The notes under the pieces are model-generated. The model did no database searches. It was not told where the DNA came from and saw only the letters and a list, made by a program, of their open reading frames with translations. Shown here in pieces: positions 7,721-16,965 of a stretch of DNA of 64,000 nt. Positions within the stretch are counted from its first letter, which is position 1. The number at the start of each line of letters is the position of its first letter. The stretch spans positions 62,001 to 126,000 of the forward strand of contig NZ_LZIF01000106.1 of NCBI RefSeq assembly GCF_001667145.1. Direction: 5' to 3'. Both the position numbers and the translations under genes were made by a program. The stretch comes from Mycobacterium sp. 852002-51971_SCH5477799-a (lineage in GTDB: Bacteria > Actinomycetota > Actinomycetes > Mycobacteriales > Mycobacteriaceae).

Positions 7721-8545
7721 ATGGCGCAAGCATACGAATCCGTCACCGTCGAGACGAAAGACCACGTCGCCCAGGTGACGCTGATCGGACCGGGCAAGGG
7801 CAACGCGATGGGACCGGCCTTCTGGTCGGAAATGCCCGAGCTGTTCGCGGCGCTGGACGCCGACCCCGAGGTCCGGGCCATCGTGCTGACCGGCTCGGGC
7901 AAGAACTTCAGCTACGGGCTCGACGTGCCGGCGATGGGCGGTTCGTTCACCCCGCTGCTGTCCGGCGACGCCTTGGCCGGCCCGCGCGCGGTGTTTCACC
8001 GCGAGGTCAAGCGCATGCAGGGAGCGATCACCGCGGTCGCCGACTGCCGGACCCCGACCATCGCGGCGGTGCACGGCTGGTGCATCGGGGGCGGCGTCGA
8101 CCTGATCTCGGCGGTAGACATCCGCTACGCCAGCGCCGACGCCAAGTTCTCGGTGCGCGAGGTCAAGCTCGCCATCGTCGCCGACGTCGGTAGCCTGGCC
8201 CGCCTCCCGATGATCCTGAACGACGGACACCTGCGCGAGCTCGCGTTGACCGGCAAGGACATCGATGCGGCCCGCGCCGAGAAGATCGGTCTGGTCAACG
8301 ACATCTACGCCGACGCCGACGCCACCCTGGCCGCGGCGCACGCCACCGCCGCGGAGATCGCCGCCAATCCCCCGCTGACCGTGCACGGCGTCAAGGACGT
8401 CCTCGACCAGCAGCGCATCGCGGCGGTCTCGGAGAGCCTGCGGTATGTGGCGGCCTGGAATGCGGCCTTCCTGCCGTCCAAGGACCTGACCGAGGGCATC
8501 TCGGCGACGTTCGAGAAGCGCCCACCGCGGTTCACCGGGGAGTAA
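7721..8545 (+). CDS. echA21: Enoyl-CoA hydratase/isomerase family, probable dienoyl-CoA isomerase
   Basis: A 274-residue crotonase-fold protein matching Rv3774 in position. The oxyanion-hole segment is HGWCIGGGVDL. Asp127, Glu147 and Asp155 keep the exact 20- and 8-residue spacing of the catalytic Asp/Glu/Asp set of mammalian delta3,5-delta2,4-dienoyl-CoA isomerase, and the segment VREVKLAIVADVGSLARLP is typical of that subfamily. I therefore infer isomerisation of 3,5-dienoyl-CoA to 2,4-dienoyl-CoA in degradation of unsaturated fatty acids rather than hydration. lipE follows 25 bases downstream on the same strand. Confidence 0.87.
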   Translation: MAQAYESVTVETKDHVAQVTLIGPGKGNAMGPAFWSEMPELFAALDADPEVRAIVLTGSGKNFSYGLDVPAMGGSFTPLLSGDALAGPRAVFHREVKRMQGAITAVADCRTPTIAAVHGWCIGGGVDLISAVDIRYASADAKFSVREVKLAIVADVGSLARLPMILNDGHLRELALTGKDIDAARAEKIGLVNDIYADADATLAAAHATAAEIAANPPLTVHGVKDVLDQQRIAAVSESLRYVAAWNAAFLPSKDLTEGISATFEKRPPRFTGE

Positions 8546-8570
8546 CCGGACGCCACGTACCCTCGCTGGG

Positions 8571-9824
8571 GTGAACCAGCCGCCCTCAGCGACTCCCGAC
8601 GGCAAGATCCGGCTCCCCGCAGACCTGGACTCCGTGACGGCGATCGGCGCCGAAGACCACTCGGAAATCGACAGCGCCGCCGTCGACCGGATCTGGCAGG
8701 CGGCGCGACATTGGTATGGCGCCGGTTTCCATCCCGCGATCCAGCTGTGCATCCGCCAGCACGGCCGCGTCGTGCTCAACCGCGCGATCGGCCACGGCTG
8801 GGGCAACGCCCCGAGCGATCCGCCCGACGCGGAGAAGATCGTGGTCACACCTGACACACCCTTCTGCGTGTATTCGGCGGCCAAGGGGATGGCGGCGACC
8901 GTGGTGCACATGCTGGTCGAGCGCGGTGTCTTCTCGCTTGACGACCGGGTGTGCGACTACATCCCCACATTCACCAGTCACGGCAAGCATCGGATCACCA
9001 TCCGGCACGTCATGACACACAGCGCCGGACTGCCCTTCCCCACCGGGCCCAGGCCCGACGTCACCCGCGCCGACGACCACGAGTACGCGCAGCAGAAGCT
9101 GGGCGAGTTGCGGCCGCTCTACCGTCCCGGGTTGGTGCACATCTACCACGCGCTGACCTGGGGTCCACTGGTGCGCGAGATCGTTTACGCGGCCACCGGC
9201 AAGGAGATTCGCGAGATCCTGGCCACCGAGATCCTCGACCCGCTCGGCTTCCGATGGACCAACTTCGGCGTCGCAAAGGAGGATGTCCCGCTGGTCGCGC
9301 CGAGCCATGCCACCGGGCGGACGCTCCCGCCGGTGGTCGCGCAGATCTTCCGCAAGGCAATCGGCGGAACCGTGCACGAGTTGATCCCGTACACAAACTC
9401 CCCGATGTTCTTGACCACCATCATTCCGTCGTCGAACACGGTGTCTACCGCCCAGGAGATGTCGCGGTTCGCCGAGATATGGCGGCGCGGAGGCGAACTC
9501 GACGGTGTGCGGGTGATCAGCCCGGAGACCATGTATGGCGCCGTGACCCAATGCCGAAGGCTACGACCCGATTTCGCTGTCGGATTGCAACCGGCCCGCT
9601 GGGGCACCGGGTACATCCTCGGCACCAACCGGTGGGGCCCGTTCGGGCGCAACGCGCCACACGCGTTCGGCAACCTGGGCCTGGTCAACATCGCCATCTG
9701 GGCCGACCCCGCGCGCGGTATATCGGCCGGCGTAGTGAGCAGCGGCAAACCCGGCCGGGACCCCGAATCCGGCCGGTACACCGCCCTGCTGGACACGATC
9801 ACCGCCGAAATCCCAACCGGTTGA
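8571..9824 (+). CDS. lipE: Serine beta-lactamase-fold esterase/lipase
   Basis: A 417-residue class C beta-lactamase/PBP4-fold hydrolase, co-linear with Rv3775 (lipE). The nucleophile motif is S102-A-A-K105 (CVYSAAKGMA), the tyrosine motif lies in VHIYHALTWGPL, and a HSAGLP segment follows the active-site Ser as in EstB-type esterases. No signal peptide is visible, so it is probably cytosolic or envelope-associated without classic export. The start is GTG at 8571; nothing better lies upstream. It probably forms a unit with echA21. Substrate unknown. Confidence 0.87.
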   Translation: MNQPPSATPDGKIRLPADLDSVTAIGAEDHSEIDSAAVDRIWQAARHWYGAGFHPAIQLCIRQHGRVVLNRAIGHGWGNAPSDPPDAEKIVVTPDTPFCVYSAAKGMAATVVHMLVERGVFSLDDRVCDYIPTFTSHGKHRITIRHVMTHSAGLPFPTGPRPDVTRADDHEYAQQKLGELRPLYRPGLVHIYHALTWGPLVREIVYAATGKEIREILATEILDPLGFRWTNFGVAKEDVPLVAPSHATGRTLPPVVAQIFRKAIGGTVHELIPYTNSPMFLTTIIPSSNTVSTAQEMSRFAEIWRRGGELDGVRVISPETMYGAVTQCRRLRPDFAVGLQPARWGTGYILGTNRWGPFGRNAPHAFGNLGLVNIAIWADPARGISAGVVSSGKPGRDPESGRYTALLDTITAEIPTG

Positions 9825-9853
9825 CGACGGCTGCAGTGGGAACACTGCCACTC

Positions 9854-10042
9854 ATGGCTACCTATCGAGTGCTCAACCCGAAGGGCGACGTCGTCGCGAC
9901 CAAGGACATCGAAAGCGCCGACGACGCCCACGCCTGGTTCGTTGACCAGAAGGCCGACAACAGCGAGCTCGGCTGGCGCATGGAGGTCCAGCACGACGAC
10001 GAATGGCACTTCTTCGACGACAGTGAGGGCGATCGAGGCTAG
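9854..10042 (+). CDS. Small acidic conserved-type protein, unknown function
   Basis: A 62-residue frame starting at ATG 9854, 30 bases after lipE. It is acidic with many Trp/Asp residues (MATYRVLNPKGDVVATKDI then WHFFDDSEGD at the C-terminus). Strong GC3 bias supports coding. No domain, signal peptide or membrane helix is visible. It could be a DUF2188-like small protein, but I cannot confirm this. Confidence 0.65.
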   Translation: MATYRVLNPKGDVVATKDIESADDAHAWFVDQKADNSELGWRMEVQHDDEWHFFDDSEGDRG

Positions 10043-10079
10043 GTGTTTGTCCCCCGGCGCGCGGGGCAACCAACACAGC

Positions 10080-11219
10080 ATGGATTCGCAACGCTTCCGC
10101 AAGCTGCTGGACGCATCGGGGCCGTTCGCCTCGGTGTACTTCGATGACTCACATGACACCCACGACGCCGAAGCTCAGCTCGAGCTGAAGTGGCGGGCGG
10201 TCAAGGAGGAGCTGGAACGCTCAGGCGCCGAAGCGGCGGTGATCGGCCAGATCGAGGACGCAGTGCTGAATCTGCGTCCACCGATCGGCCGCAGCGGGCG
10301 CGCGGTGATCGCCGGTGCCGGCGGCGTGCTGATCAATGAGCACCTGGCGCGCCCGGCCGCGACCGACATCGTTCGCGTCTCCGAATTGCCGTACCTGGTA
10401 CCGATTCTCGAGCTGAGCTTCGATCACCCGGACTACGTGCTGGTGGTCGCCGACCACAGCGGCGCCGACATCACCACCCACATCGGTGGGACGCTGCGCA
10501 GCGAGACCGTCGACGGCGGTGGCTATCCCGTGCACAAATCCGCCGGAGCCGAGACCGCGGGCTACGGCGATCCCCAGCTACGCACCGAGGAGGCCGCGCG
10601 GAAAAACCTGCGCGCCGTCGCTGACCGAGTCGCTGAGCTCGCCGACGACAAGGCGATCGAGGTGATCTTCGTGGTGGGCGAGGTGCGCTCGCGCTCCGAT
10701 CTGCTCGCGGCACTGCCCGACCGACTGCAGGAACGCACGGTGGCACTCGAGATCGGGGCGCGGCACAGCGGTCACGATTTCGGCGAGATCGAGCACGCCG
10801 TCGAGGGCGAATTCGTCAAGCGCCAGCTGCGCACGATCGATGATGCGGCGCAGCGCTTTACCGCCGAGATCGGGCGGCAGTCGGGGCTCGCGGCCGAGGG
10901 GCTCGGGGCGGTGTGCTCCGCGCTGCGCCAGGGCGCGGTGGAGACACTGATCATCGGCGACATCGGCGATGCGACCGTGGTTGCCGACGAGGGCTTGACG
11001 ACGATCGCGCCCGACGAGAACGTGCTCTCCGAGCAGGGCGCCGCTCCCGCCAAGACGCTACGGGCCGACGAAGCGCTGCCGTTCTCGGCGATCTCGGTCG
11101 GCGCCGCCCTGGTGCGCACCGACGAGCGGATCTCTCCGGCCGACGGCGTGGGCGCGGTCCTGCGCTACGCGCCGACGCTGCATCAGCCGAGTGAGAAGAG
11201 CGGTGGCGGAGGGATTTGA
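10080..11219 (+). CDS. Bacterial eRF1-like (baeRF2/Rv2629-type) protein
   Basis: A 379-residue protein that I recognise as a relative of M. tuberculosis Rv2629 through GPFASVYFDDSHDT near the N-terminus, RAVIAG and LINEHL, and EALPFSAISVGAALVR near the C-terminus. This family has the archaeo-eukaryotic release factor/Vms1 fold, whose members act on tRNA or ribosomes; a ribosome-linked role here is inference. The ATG at 10080 fits the family N-terminus; the frame continues upstream without a better start. The last codons run into tRNA-Ser(TGA) on the other strand: the stop at 11217 lies inside the tRNA 3' acceptor and T-arm region. Rv2629 itself lies elsewhere in M. tuberculosis, so this is probably a paralogue. 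Confidence 0.8.
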   Translation: MDSQRFRKLLDASGPFASVYFDDSHDTHDAEAQLELKWRAVKEELERSGAEAAVIGQIEDAVLNLRPPIGRSGRAVIAGAGGVLINEHLARPAATDIVRVSELPYLVPILELSFDHPDYVLVVADHSGADITTHIGGTLRSETVDGGGYPVHKSAGAETAGYGDPQLRTEEAARKNLRAVADRVAELADDKAIEVIFVVGEVRSRSDLLAALPDRLQERTVALEIGARHSGHDFGEIEHAVEGEFVKRQLRTIDDAAQRFTAEIGRQSGLAAEGLGAVCSALRQGAVETLIIGDIGDATVVADEGLTTIAPDENVLSEQGAAPAKTLRADEALPFSAISVGAALVRTDERISPADGVGAVLRYAPTLHQPSEKSGGGGI

Positions 11220-11287
11220 ACCCCCGGACGGTGTTAGCCGTCTCTCGCTTTCAAGGCGAGTGCATTAGGCCGCTCTGCCACGCCACC
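11201..11287 (-). tRNA. tRNA-Ser (anticodon TGA)
   Basis: The minus strand gives a class II tRNA of 87 nt. Acceptor is GGTGGCG/CGCCACC, anticodon stem CTCGC/GCGAG with loop CTTGAAA (anticodon TGA), a variable arm with GACGG/CCGTC, and T loop TTCAAAT. Discriminator G; CCA not encoded. Its 3' end overlaps the last 19 bases of the convergent eRF1-like gene. Confidence 0.95.
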
Positions 11288-11324
11288 GCTGATCAGGGTA
11301 GCCGGACTCGGTAGCGTGGCCACC

Positions 11325-12293
11325 ATGCGCGCCATCGTCGCCGAATCCGCAGATCAGCTCTCCTGGCAGGAAGTACCCGATGTTTCCGCCGGCCCCGGCG
11401 AGGTGCTGGTCAAGGTCGCCGCCGCCGGAGTAAACCGCGCCGACCTGCTGCAGGCCGCCGGCAAATACCCGCCGCCGCCGGGTGCCAGCGAGATCATCGG
11501 GATGGAGGTGTCCGGCGTCATCGCCGATGTCGGCTCCGACGTCACGAATTGGTCTGTCGGACAAGAGGTTTGCGCACTACTCGCCGGTGGGGGCTACGCC
11601 GAATACGTCGCCGTTCCGGCCGGCCAGCTGATGCCGGTTCCCGAGGGTGTCGACCTGGTGGACGCCGCCGGGTTGCCCGAAGTGGCCTGTACCGTCTGGT
11701 CGAACCTGGTGCTGACCGCGCATCTCGGCAAGGGGCAGCTGCTGCTGATGCACGGCGGGGCCAGCGGCATCGGCAGCCACGCCATCCAGGTCGCCCGGGC
11801 GCTGGGCGTGCGCGTGGCCGTCACCGTCGGGTCGGCGGAGAAGCTGGAATTCTGCCGCGAACTCGGCGCCGAGATCACCATCAACTATCGCGACGAGGAC
11901 TTCGTCGCGCGCCTGCAGGAGGCCGGCGGCGCCGACGTGATCTTCGACATCATGGGCGCCTCCTACCTCGACCGTAATATCGACGCCCTGGCCACCGACG
12001 GGCAACTCGTGATCATCGGCATGCAGGGCGGGATCAAGGGCGAACTCAACATCGGCAAGCTGCTGGGCAAGCGTGCGCGGGTCATCGGCACCACGCTTCG
12101 CGCGCGCCCGGTGACCGGGCCCAACAGTAAGACCGAGATCGTGCAGGCGGTGATCGAGTCGGTGTGGCCGATGATCGCCGAGGACCGCGTCCGGCCGATC
12201 ATCGGCGCCCGCCTGCCCATCCAGCAAGCGGGAGAAGCGCATCAACAGCTGACGTCGAGCAAGGTGACCGGAAAGGTCCTCCTGACGGTCTAA
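11325..12293 (+). CDS. Zinc-free quinone oxidoreductase (QOR, MDR superfamily)
   Basis: A 322-residue NAD(P)H-dependent oxidoreductase, co-linear with Rv3777. N-terminal GroES-like fold, then a Rossmann fold with [20 protein letters not shown] and a basic/NADPH-type strand [12 protein letters not shown]. The zinc ligands of alcohol dehydrogenases are absent, which fits the quinone oxidoreductase/PIG3 branch ([12 protein letters not shown]-type segment, GKYPPPPG). I chose the ATG at 11325; an in-frame GTG at 11316 would add three residues. It converges with the next gene, and the stop codons overlap. Confidence 0.87.
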   Translation: MRAIVAESADQLSWQEVPDVSAGPGEVLVKVAAAGVNRADLLQAAGKYPPPPGASEIIGMEVSGVIADVGSDVTNWSVGQEVCALLAGGGYAEYVAVPAGQLMPVPEGVDLVDAAGLPEVACTVWSNLVLTAHLGKGQLLLMHGGASGIGSHAIQVARALGVRVAVTVGSAEKLEFCRELGAEITINYRDEDFVARLQEAGGADVIFDIMGASYLDRNIDALATDGQLVIIGMQGGIKGELNIGKLLGKRARVIGTTLRARPVTGPNSKTEIVQAVIESVWPMIAEDRVRPIIGARLPIQQAGEAHQQLTSSKVTGKVLLTV

Positions 12294-13486
12294 CCCAGCG
12301 ACGCTAGCGCACGCACCAACTGATCGACTTCTGCGGTCGTCGAGTAGTGCGCCAGCCCGACCGTGACCGCGCCGCCGACGTCGTTGACGCCCAACACATC
12401 GAGCGCGCGGGAACTTTCGTTGGTGACGACCAGAATCCCGTTGTCCGCCAACCGCTGAACGACCCGCTCGGCGGGCACGCCGTTCAGCGCGAAACTGACC
12501 ACCGGGATCCGCACCTCCGGGCGGCCGATCACCATCACCAACGGCAGCGACCGCAACGACACCATCAGGTAGTCGTAGATCCGGTTCAGGTACGAGGCGG
12601 CGGACTGCATCGACACCGCCAGGCGTTCGCGCCGGCTCCCGCGCGCGGTTTCGTCGAGCGATGCCAGGTACTCGATGCTGGCCACCACCCCGGCCAGCAG
12701 ACCGAACTGGTGCGCGCCGATCTCCAGACGGGCCGGCCCGACGGCCTTGGGGTCCGGCGAGATCGAACTGAACGAGTTGAGCAACGCGGGATCGCGGAAC
12801 ACGATCGCCCCGATCGGCGGACCGCCCCACGCCGCGGCGTTGACCGCCACCACGTCGGCGTCGGTTTCCTTGACGTCGAGCAACCGGTAGGGCGCGGCGG
12901 CGGAATGGTCGACCACCGCCAGGCCGCCGACGTCGTGCACCAGTTTGGTCATCGCCCGCAGGTCGGTGACCGTGCCCAGTGTCGCGGACGCCGAGGCCAC
13001 GGCGACCAGCCGGGTCGACTTCCCAATGAGACCCTCCCACTGCCACGTGGGAAGCTCACCCGTCTCGATGTCGATCTCGGCCCACTTGACCTTGGCGCCG
13101 TACCGGTGTGCCGCGCGCAGCCATGGAGCGATGTTGGCTTCGTCGTCCAGGCGGCTGACGATGACCTCGTAGCCCAGGCCGGCCCGCGACGACGACGCCT
13201 CGGCCAGCGCCGACAACAAGATCGCACGATCGGCGCCCAGCACGACACCCGCGGGGTCGACGTTGAACAGGTCAGCTACCGCCGCCCGCGCCGCCTCCAG
13301 GACGGCCGCACTGCGCTGCGCGGATGGGTGTGGGCCCACCGTAGTGGGACCGGACCTGCGGAAAGCCGTCGACACCGTGGTCGCGACGGAATCGGGAATC
13401 AGCATCCCGCTCGGGGCGTCGAAGTGTACCCAGCCGTCACCCAGCGACGGATGCAGTCCGCGCACCCGGGCGACGTCATATGCCAT
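12290..13486 (-). CDS. Cysteine-desulfurase-like (class V) aminotransferase, PLP lysine apparently lost
   Basis: A 398-residue protein of the NifS/Csd family and the length of Rv3778c. The fold is recognisable from [25 protein letters not shown], a [10 protein letters not shown] segment holding the PLP-ring Asp193, and [10 protein letters not shown]. In active members the segment before GP reads S-x-H-K with the PLP lysine; here residues 216–220 are N-A-A-A-W, so the expected lysine is Ala219. A catalytically inactive or redirected protein is therefore likely. I used ATG 13486 (MAYDVARV); the frame extends upstream with low-quality sequence. Its start is divergent from the Rv3779-type gene. 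Confidence 0.82.
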   Translation of the reverse strand: MAYDVARVRGLHPSLGDGWVHFDAPSGMLIPDSVATTVSTAFRRSGPTTVGPHPSAQRSAAVLEAARAAVADLFNVDPAGVVLGADRAILLSALAEASSSRAGLGYEVIVSRLDDEANIAPWLRAAHRYGAKVKWAEIDIETGELPTWQWEGLIGKSTRLVAVASASATLGTVTDLRAMTKLVHDVGGLAVVDHSAAAPYRLLDVKETDADVVAVNAAAWGGPPIGAIVFRDPALLNSFSSISPDPKAVGPARLEIGAHQFGLLAGVVASIEYLASLDETARGSRRERLAVSMQSAASYLNRIYDYLMVSLRSLPLVMVIGRPEVRIPVVSFALNGVPAERVVQRLADNGILVVTNESSRALDVLGVNDVGGAVTVGLAHYSTTAEVDQLVRALASLG

Positions 13487-13603
13487 GTGGGCCACCTTAG
13501 GGCTTCCGCTTTTTGCGAAACTGTGACGGTAGCGGGTCCCGCAGACGTTCCGGCCAGTTGGTGGCCTCCCGAGCCAGGGCACCCGGCCAGCCATACTAGT
13601 CGA

Positions 13604-15577
13604 GTGGGGCTCTGGTTCGGAACGCTCATTGCATTGTTCTTGCTGATAGCGCCCGGGGCGATCATCGCACGTATCAGTCAGTTGTCTTGGTCTGTCGCAG
13701 TCGCGGTCGGCCCGGCGCTGACCTTCGGCATGGTCGCACTAGCCATTATTCCGTTTGGTGCCATCGGGATTCCGTGGAACGGCTGGACCGCGCTGGCGAC
13801 GCTGGTTGTGGTGTGCCTGCTGATGATCGCCCTGCAGCTGCTGCTGGCCCGTTACCGCGACCGCGAAGCGGAGGCTCGCGGGGTCAGCCGTTGGCCTGCC
13901 ATCACGGTGGGGGTGGGCGTACTGTTGGGCGCCCTGCTCATCATGTGGGCCGCCTACCGCGGCCTCGCCGCCCACTGGCAGACCATCCCGAGCACCTGGG
14001 ACGCCGTCTGGCACGCCAACGAGGTGCGGTTCATCCTGGACACCGGCCAGGCGTCGTCGACGCACATGGGCGAGCTGCGCAACGTCGAGACCCATAAGAC
14101 GCTGTACTACCCCTCGGTGTTCCACGCCCTGACCACCGTGTTCTGCCAGCTGACCGGGGCGGCTCCCACCACCGGCTACACGCTGAGTTCGGTCGCCGCA
14201 TCGGTCTGGCTGTTCCCGACCAGCGCGGCCATGCTGACCTGGCATCTGGTGCGGCGGCACACCACCGAGTGGCGCAGCGCCGGGGCGGCGGCCACCGCGG
14301 CGGCGCTGTCGGCGTCGTTCACCGCGGTCCCGTATGTCGAGTTCGGCGTGGCCGCGATGCCTAACCTCGCGGCCTACGGAGTAGCGGTCCCGGCCTTCGT
14401 CCTGATCAGCACCACGCTGCGACACCGCGACCGCATCCCGGCGGCGGTCCTGGCGTGGGTGGGCGTCATGTCCGTGCACATCACCGGCGGGGTGATCGTG
14501 TTGTTGTTCCTGGTGGCCTGGTGGCTCATGGACGCGGTGTGGCGTCCGGTGCGCGGCAGGCTGGCCGATCTCGTCGCCCTGGCCTGGGTTGCGGTGGTCT
14601 CCGGATTGATCCTGTTGCCGCAGTTCATCAGCGTCCAGGGGCAGGAAGACATCATCGCCGGGCATTCCTTTCTGACGTACCTCAGCAAGAAGCGGGGACT
14701 TTTCGACGCCGTCTTCCAGCACTCCCGCCACCTCAACGACTTCCCATACCAGTACGGGCTCATGGCACTCGCGATCTTCGGCGGCCTGCTTTTCGCCTAC
14801 AAGAAAATCTGGTGGCCGCTGGCCGTCTGGCTGCTGCTCGTGGTGGTCGAGGTCGACGCGGGAACGCCGCTCGGCGGTCCGATCGGCGCGGTGGCCGGAA
14901 TGTTCGGCGAGTTCTTCTACAAGGATCCGCGCCGGATCTCGGCCGCCGTCACCCTGCTGCTGGAGCCGATGGCCGGAGTCGCAGTGTTCGCGATCGTCGT
15001 GGGCGTCGTGGCCGTCGCCCAACGGGTGAGCGGCAGGTTCAAGCCACTTCCCGCCCCGGTCTGGGTCTCGGCCACCGCTGTGCTGCTGGTGGCGATCACC
15101 GTGCTCACGGGGCGCCACTACCTGTATCGACACCTGGTGTTATTCGGCGACAAGTACGACTCGGTGATTGTCGACCAGCGCGACCTGATGGCCATGGCCT
15201 ATCTGTCTAAACTGCCCGGCGCCCACGAGACGCTGATCGGCAACGCCAACACCGACGGCACAGCCTGGATGTACGCCGTCGCCGATCTGCATCCGTTGTG
15301 GACCCATTACGACTATCCGCAACAGATGGGTCCGGGCCCCAACCGATACATCTTCTGGACCTCGGCCCGCAAAGGCGAATCCGATCCGCGGGTCCTCGAA
15401 GCGATTAGAGCGCTCAATATCCGGTACATCTACACCAGCACGCCGACTGTCCGGGGGTTCGCCGTACCCGAAGGACTAGTGTCACTGGATAAGTCGAAGT
15501 CGTGGGCGTTGATCTACGACAATGGCGGTGCCCGAATTTATGAATGGCGACCAAACGGCGCGACGCCACACCCATAG
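13604..15577 (+). CDS. Multi-pass membrane protein, Rv3779 type (DUF6541), polyprenyl-phosphomannose synthase candidate
   Basis: A 657-residue protein starting at GTG 13604 ([14 protein letters not shown]), directly with a membrane helix. About a dozen hydrophobic helices follow, separated by a loop with [12 protein letters not shown] and a soluble C-terminus. Position and size match Rv3779, which has been linked to polyprenyl-phosphomannose synthesis for mannosides; the fold (DUF6541) resembles GT-C glycosyltransferases. Bpa follows after 21 bases, so both probably share a transcript leading into the galactan exporter genes. Confidence 0.78.
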   Translation: MGLWFGTLIALFLLIAPGAIIARISQLSWSVAVAVGPALTFGMVALAIIPFGAIGIPWNGWTALATLVVVCLLMIALQLLLARYRDREAEARGVSRWPAITVGVGVLLGALLIMWAAYRGLAAHWQTIPSTWDAVWHANEVRFILDTGQASSTHMGELRNVETHKTLYYPSVFHALTTVFCQLTGAAPTTGYTLSSVAASVWLFPTSAAMLTWHLVRRHTTEWRSAGAAATAAALSASFTAVPYVEFGVAAMPNLAAYGVAVPAFVLISTTLRHRDRIPAAVLAWVGVMSVHITGGVIVLLFLVAWWLMDAVWRPVRGRLADLVALAWVAVVSGLILLPQFISVQGQEDIIAGHSFLTYLSKKRGLFDAVFQHSRHLNDFPYQYGLMALAIFGGLLFAYKKIWWPLAVWLLLVVVEVDAGTPLGGPIGAVAGMFGEFFYKDPRRISAAVTLLLEPMAGVAVFAIVVGVVAVAQRVSGRFKPLPAPVWVSATAVLLVAITVLTGRHYLYRHLVLFGDKYDSVIVDQRDLMAMAYLSKLPGAHETLIGNANTDGTAWMYAVADLHPLWTHYDYPQQMGPGPNRYIFWTSARKGESDPRVLEAIRALNIRYIYTSTPTVRGFAVPEGLVSLDKSKSWALIYDNGGARIYEWRPNGATPHP

Positions 15578-15598
15578 TCCTCAAAGGATGGTGAAGGA

Positions 15599-16105
15599 TT
15601 GAGTACCCGCAACGATGACGACGACGTCGAAATCATCGGCGGCGTCGACCCGCGAGTGATGGCGCTCACCGATGACGACGCCGACGAGCGTTCCCTGACC
15701 GACCTGGTCGAGCAGCCCGCGAAGGTGATGCGAATCGGGACCATGATCAAGCAACTGCTCGAGGAGGTGCGCGCCGCACCGCTGGACGAGGCCAGCCGTA
15801 ACCGGCTGCGCGAGATCCACGCGACCAGCATCCGGGAACTGGAGGAGGGCTTGGCACCGGAGCTGCGGGAGGAGCTCGACCGCCTCACCCTGCCCTTCAA
15901 TGAGGACGCGGCCCCGTCCGACGCCGAATTGCGCATCGCCCAGGCGCAGTTGGTCGGCTGGCTGGAAGGGCTGTTCCACGGCATCCAGACCGCCCTGTTC
16001 GCGCAGCAGATGGCCGCCCGCGCGCAGCTGGAAAAAATGCGCCAGGGGGCGCTGCCGCCGGGCATCGGTAAGCCGGGCGCGCCCGGGCACGGTCAATACC
16101 TGTAA
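15599..16105 (+). CDS. bpa: Bacterial proteasome activator Bpa/PafE
   Basis: A 168-residue helical protein matching Rv3780. It ends in GQYL, the C-terminal motif that docks into the 20S proteasome alpha ring and opens its gate without ATP. The N-terminus is acidic and flexible (STRNDDDDVEIIGG), and four predicted helices run from about residue 45 to 150. The start is TTG at 15599 behind GAAGGA; the frame is closed upstream by the previous stop, so no ATG is possible. It degrades unfolded substrates such as HspR in M. tuberculosis. It lies 14 bases before wzt. Confidence 0.9.
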   Translation: MSTRNDDDDVEIIGGVDPRVMALTDDDADERSLTDLVEQPAKVMRIGTMIKQLLEEVRAAPLDEASRNRLREIHATSIRELEEGLAPELREELDRLTLPFNEDAAPSDAELRIAQAQLVGWLEGLFHGIQTALFAQQMAARAQLEKMRQGALPPGIGKPGAPGHGQYL

Positions 16106-16119
16106 GCGAACTTGAGTAG

Positions 16120-16965
16120 TTGACGGTGTCTGGTCCTCACATCGAGACGCACAACGCGTGGGTGGAGTTTCCCATCTTCGACGCCAAGTCGCGTTCGTTG
16201 AAGAAGGCCTTCTTGGGTAAGGCCGGCGGCACGATCGGCCGCAACAGCTCCAACGTGGTGGTGGTCGAAGCGTTGCGCGACATCACCATGTCCCTCGAGC
16301 TGGGCGACCGGGTCGGGCTGGTGGGCCACAACGGGGCGGGCAAATCGACTCTGCTGCGCCTACTTTCGGGCATCTACGAACCCACCCGTGGTTGGGCGAC
16401 GGTCACCGGCCGGGTCGCGCCGGTCTTCGACCTCGGCGTCGGCATGGACCCCGAGATCTCCGGTTACGAGAACATCATCATTCGCGGCCTGTTCCTGGGT
16501 CAGACGCGAAAGCAGATGCTGTCCAAGGTCGATGAGATCGCCGAGTTCACCGAGCTGGGCGACTACCTGTCCATGCCGCTGCGCACCTATTCCACCGGGA
16601 TGCGTGTCCGGCTCGCGATGGGCGTGGTCACCAGCATCGACCCCGAGATCCTGCTGCTCGATGAAGGCATCGGCGCGGTGGACGCCGACTTCTTGAAGAA
16701 GGCGCAGTCGCGGTTGCAGAGCCTGGTCGAGCGCTCCGGAATCCTGGTTTTCGCCAGCCATTCCAACGAATTCCTGGCCCGTCTGTGCAAGACGGCGATG
16801 TGGATCGACCATGGCGTCATCCGCATGTCCGGCGGCATCGAAGACGTGGTGCGCGCCTACGAAGGGGAGGACGCGGCCCGGCACGTTCGCGAAGTGCTGG
16901 AAGAGACGCAGCAAGCGAATCGGGTCGAGACACCCCTGGCCCAAAGAGCATCCGGGAATGAGTGA
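16120..16965 (+). CDS. wzt: Galactan exporter ATP-binding subunit (Wzt-like)
   Basis: A 281-residue ABC ATPase, co-linear with Rv3781 (rfbE). Walker A GHNGAGKST is at 69–77, signature STGMR at 158–162, Walker B ILLLDE at 177–182, and the switch histidine lies in FASHSN. The layout matches O-antigen/polysaccharide ATPases of the Wzt family without the long carbohydrate-binding C-terminus. With Wzm (17940) it should move lipid-linked galactan across the membrane. The start is TTG 16120 or GTG 16126; neither has a strong ribosome-binding site. It overlaps glfT1 by 8 bases. Confidence 0.9.
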   Translation: MTVSGPHIETHNAWVEFPIFDAKSRSLKKAFLGKAGGTIGRNSSNVVVVEALRDITMSLELGDRVGLVGHNGAGKSTLLRLLSGIYEPTRGWATVTGRVAPVFDLGVGMDPEISGYENIIIRGLFLGQTRKQMLSKVDEIAEFTELGDYLSMPLRTYSTGMRVRLAMGVVTSIDPEILLLDEGIGAVDADFLKKAQSRLQSLVERSGILVFASHSNEFLARLCKTAMWIDHGVIRMSGGIEDVVRAYEGEDAARHVREVLEETQQANRVETPLAQRASGNE

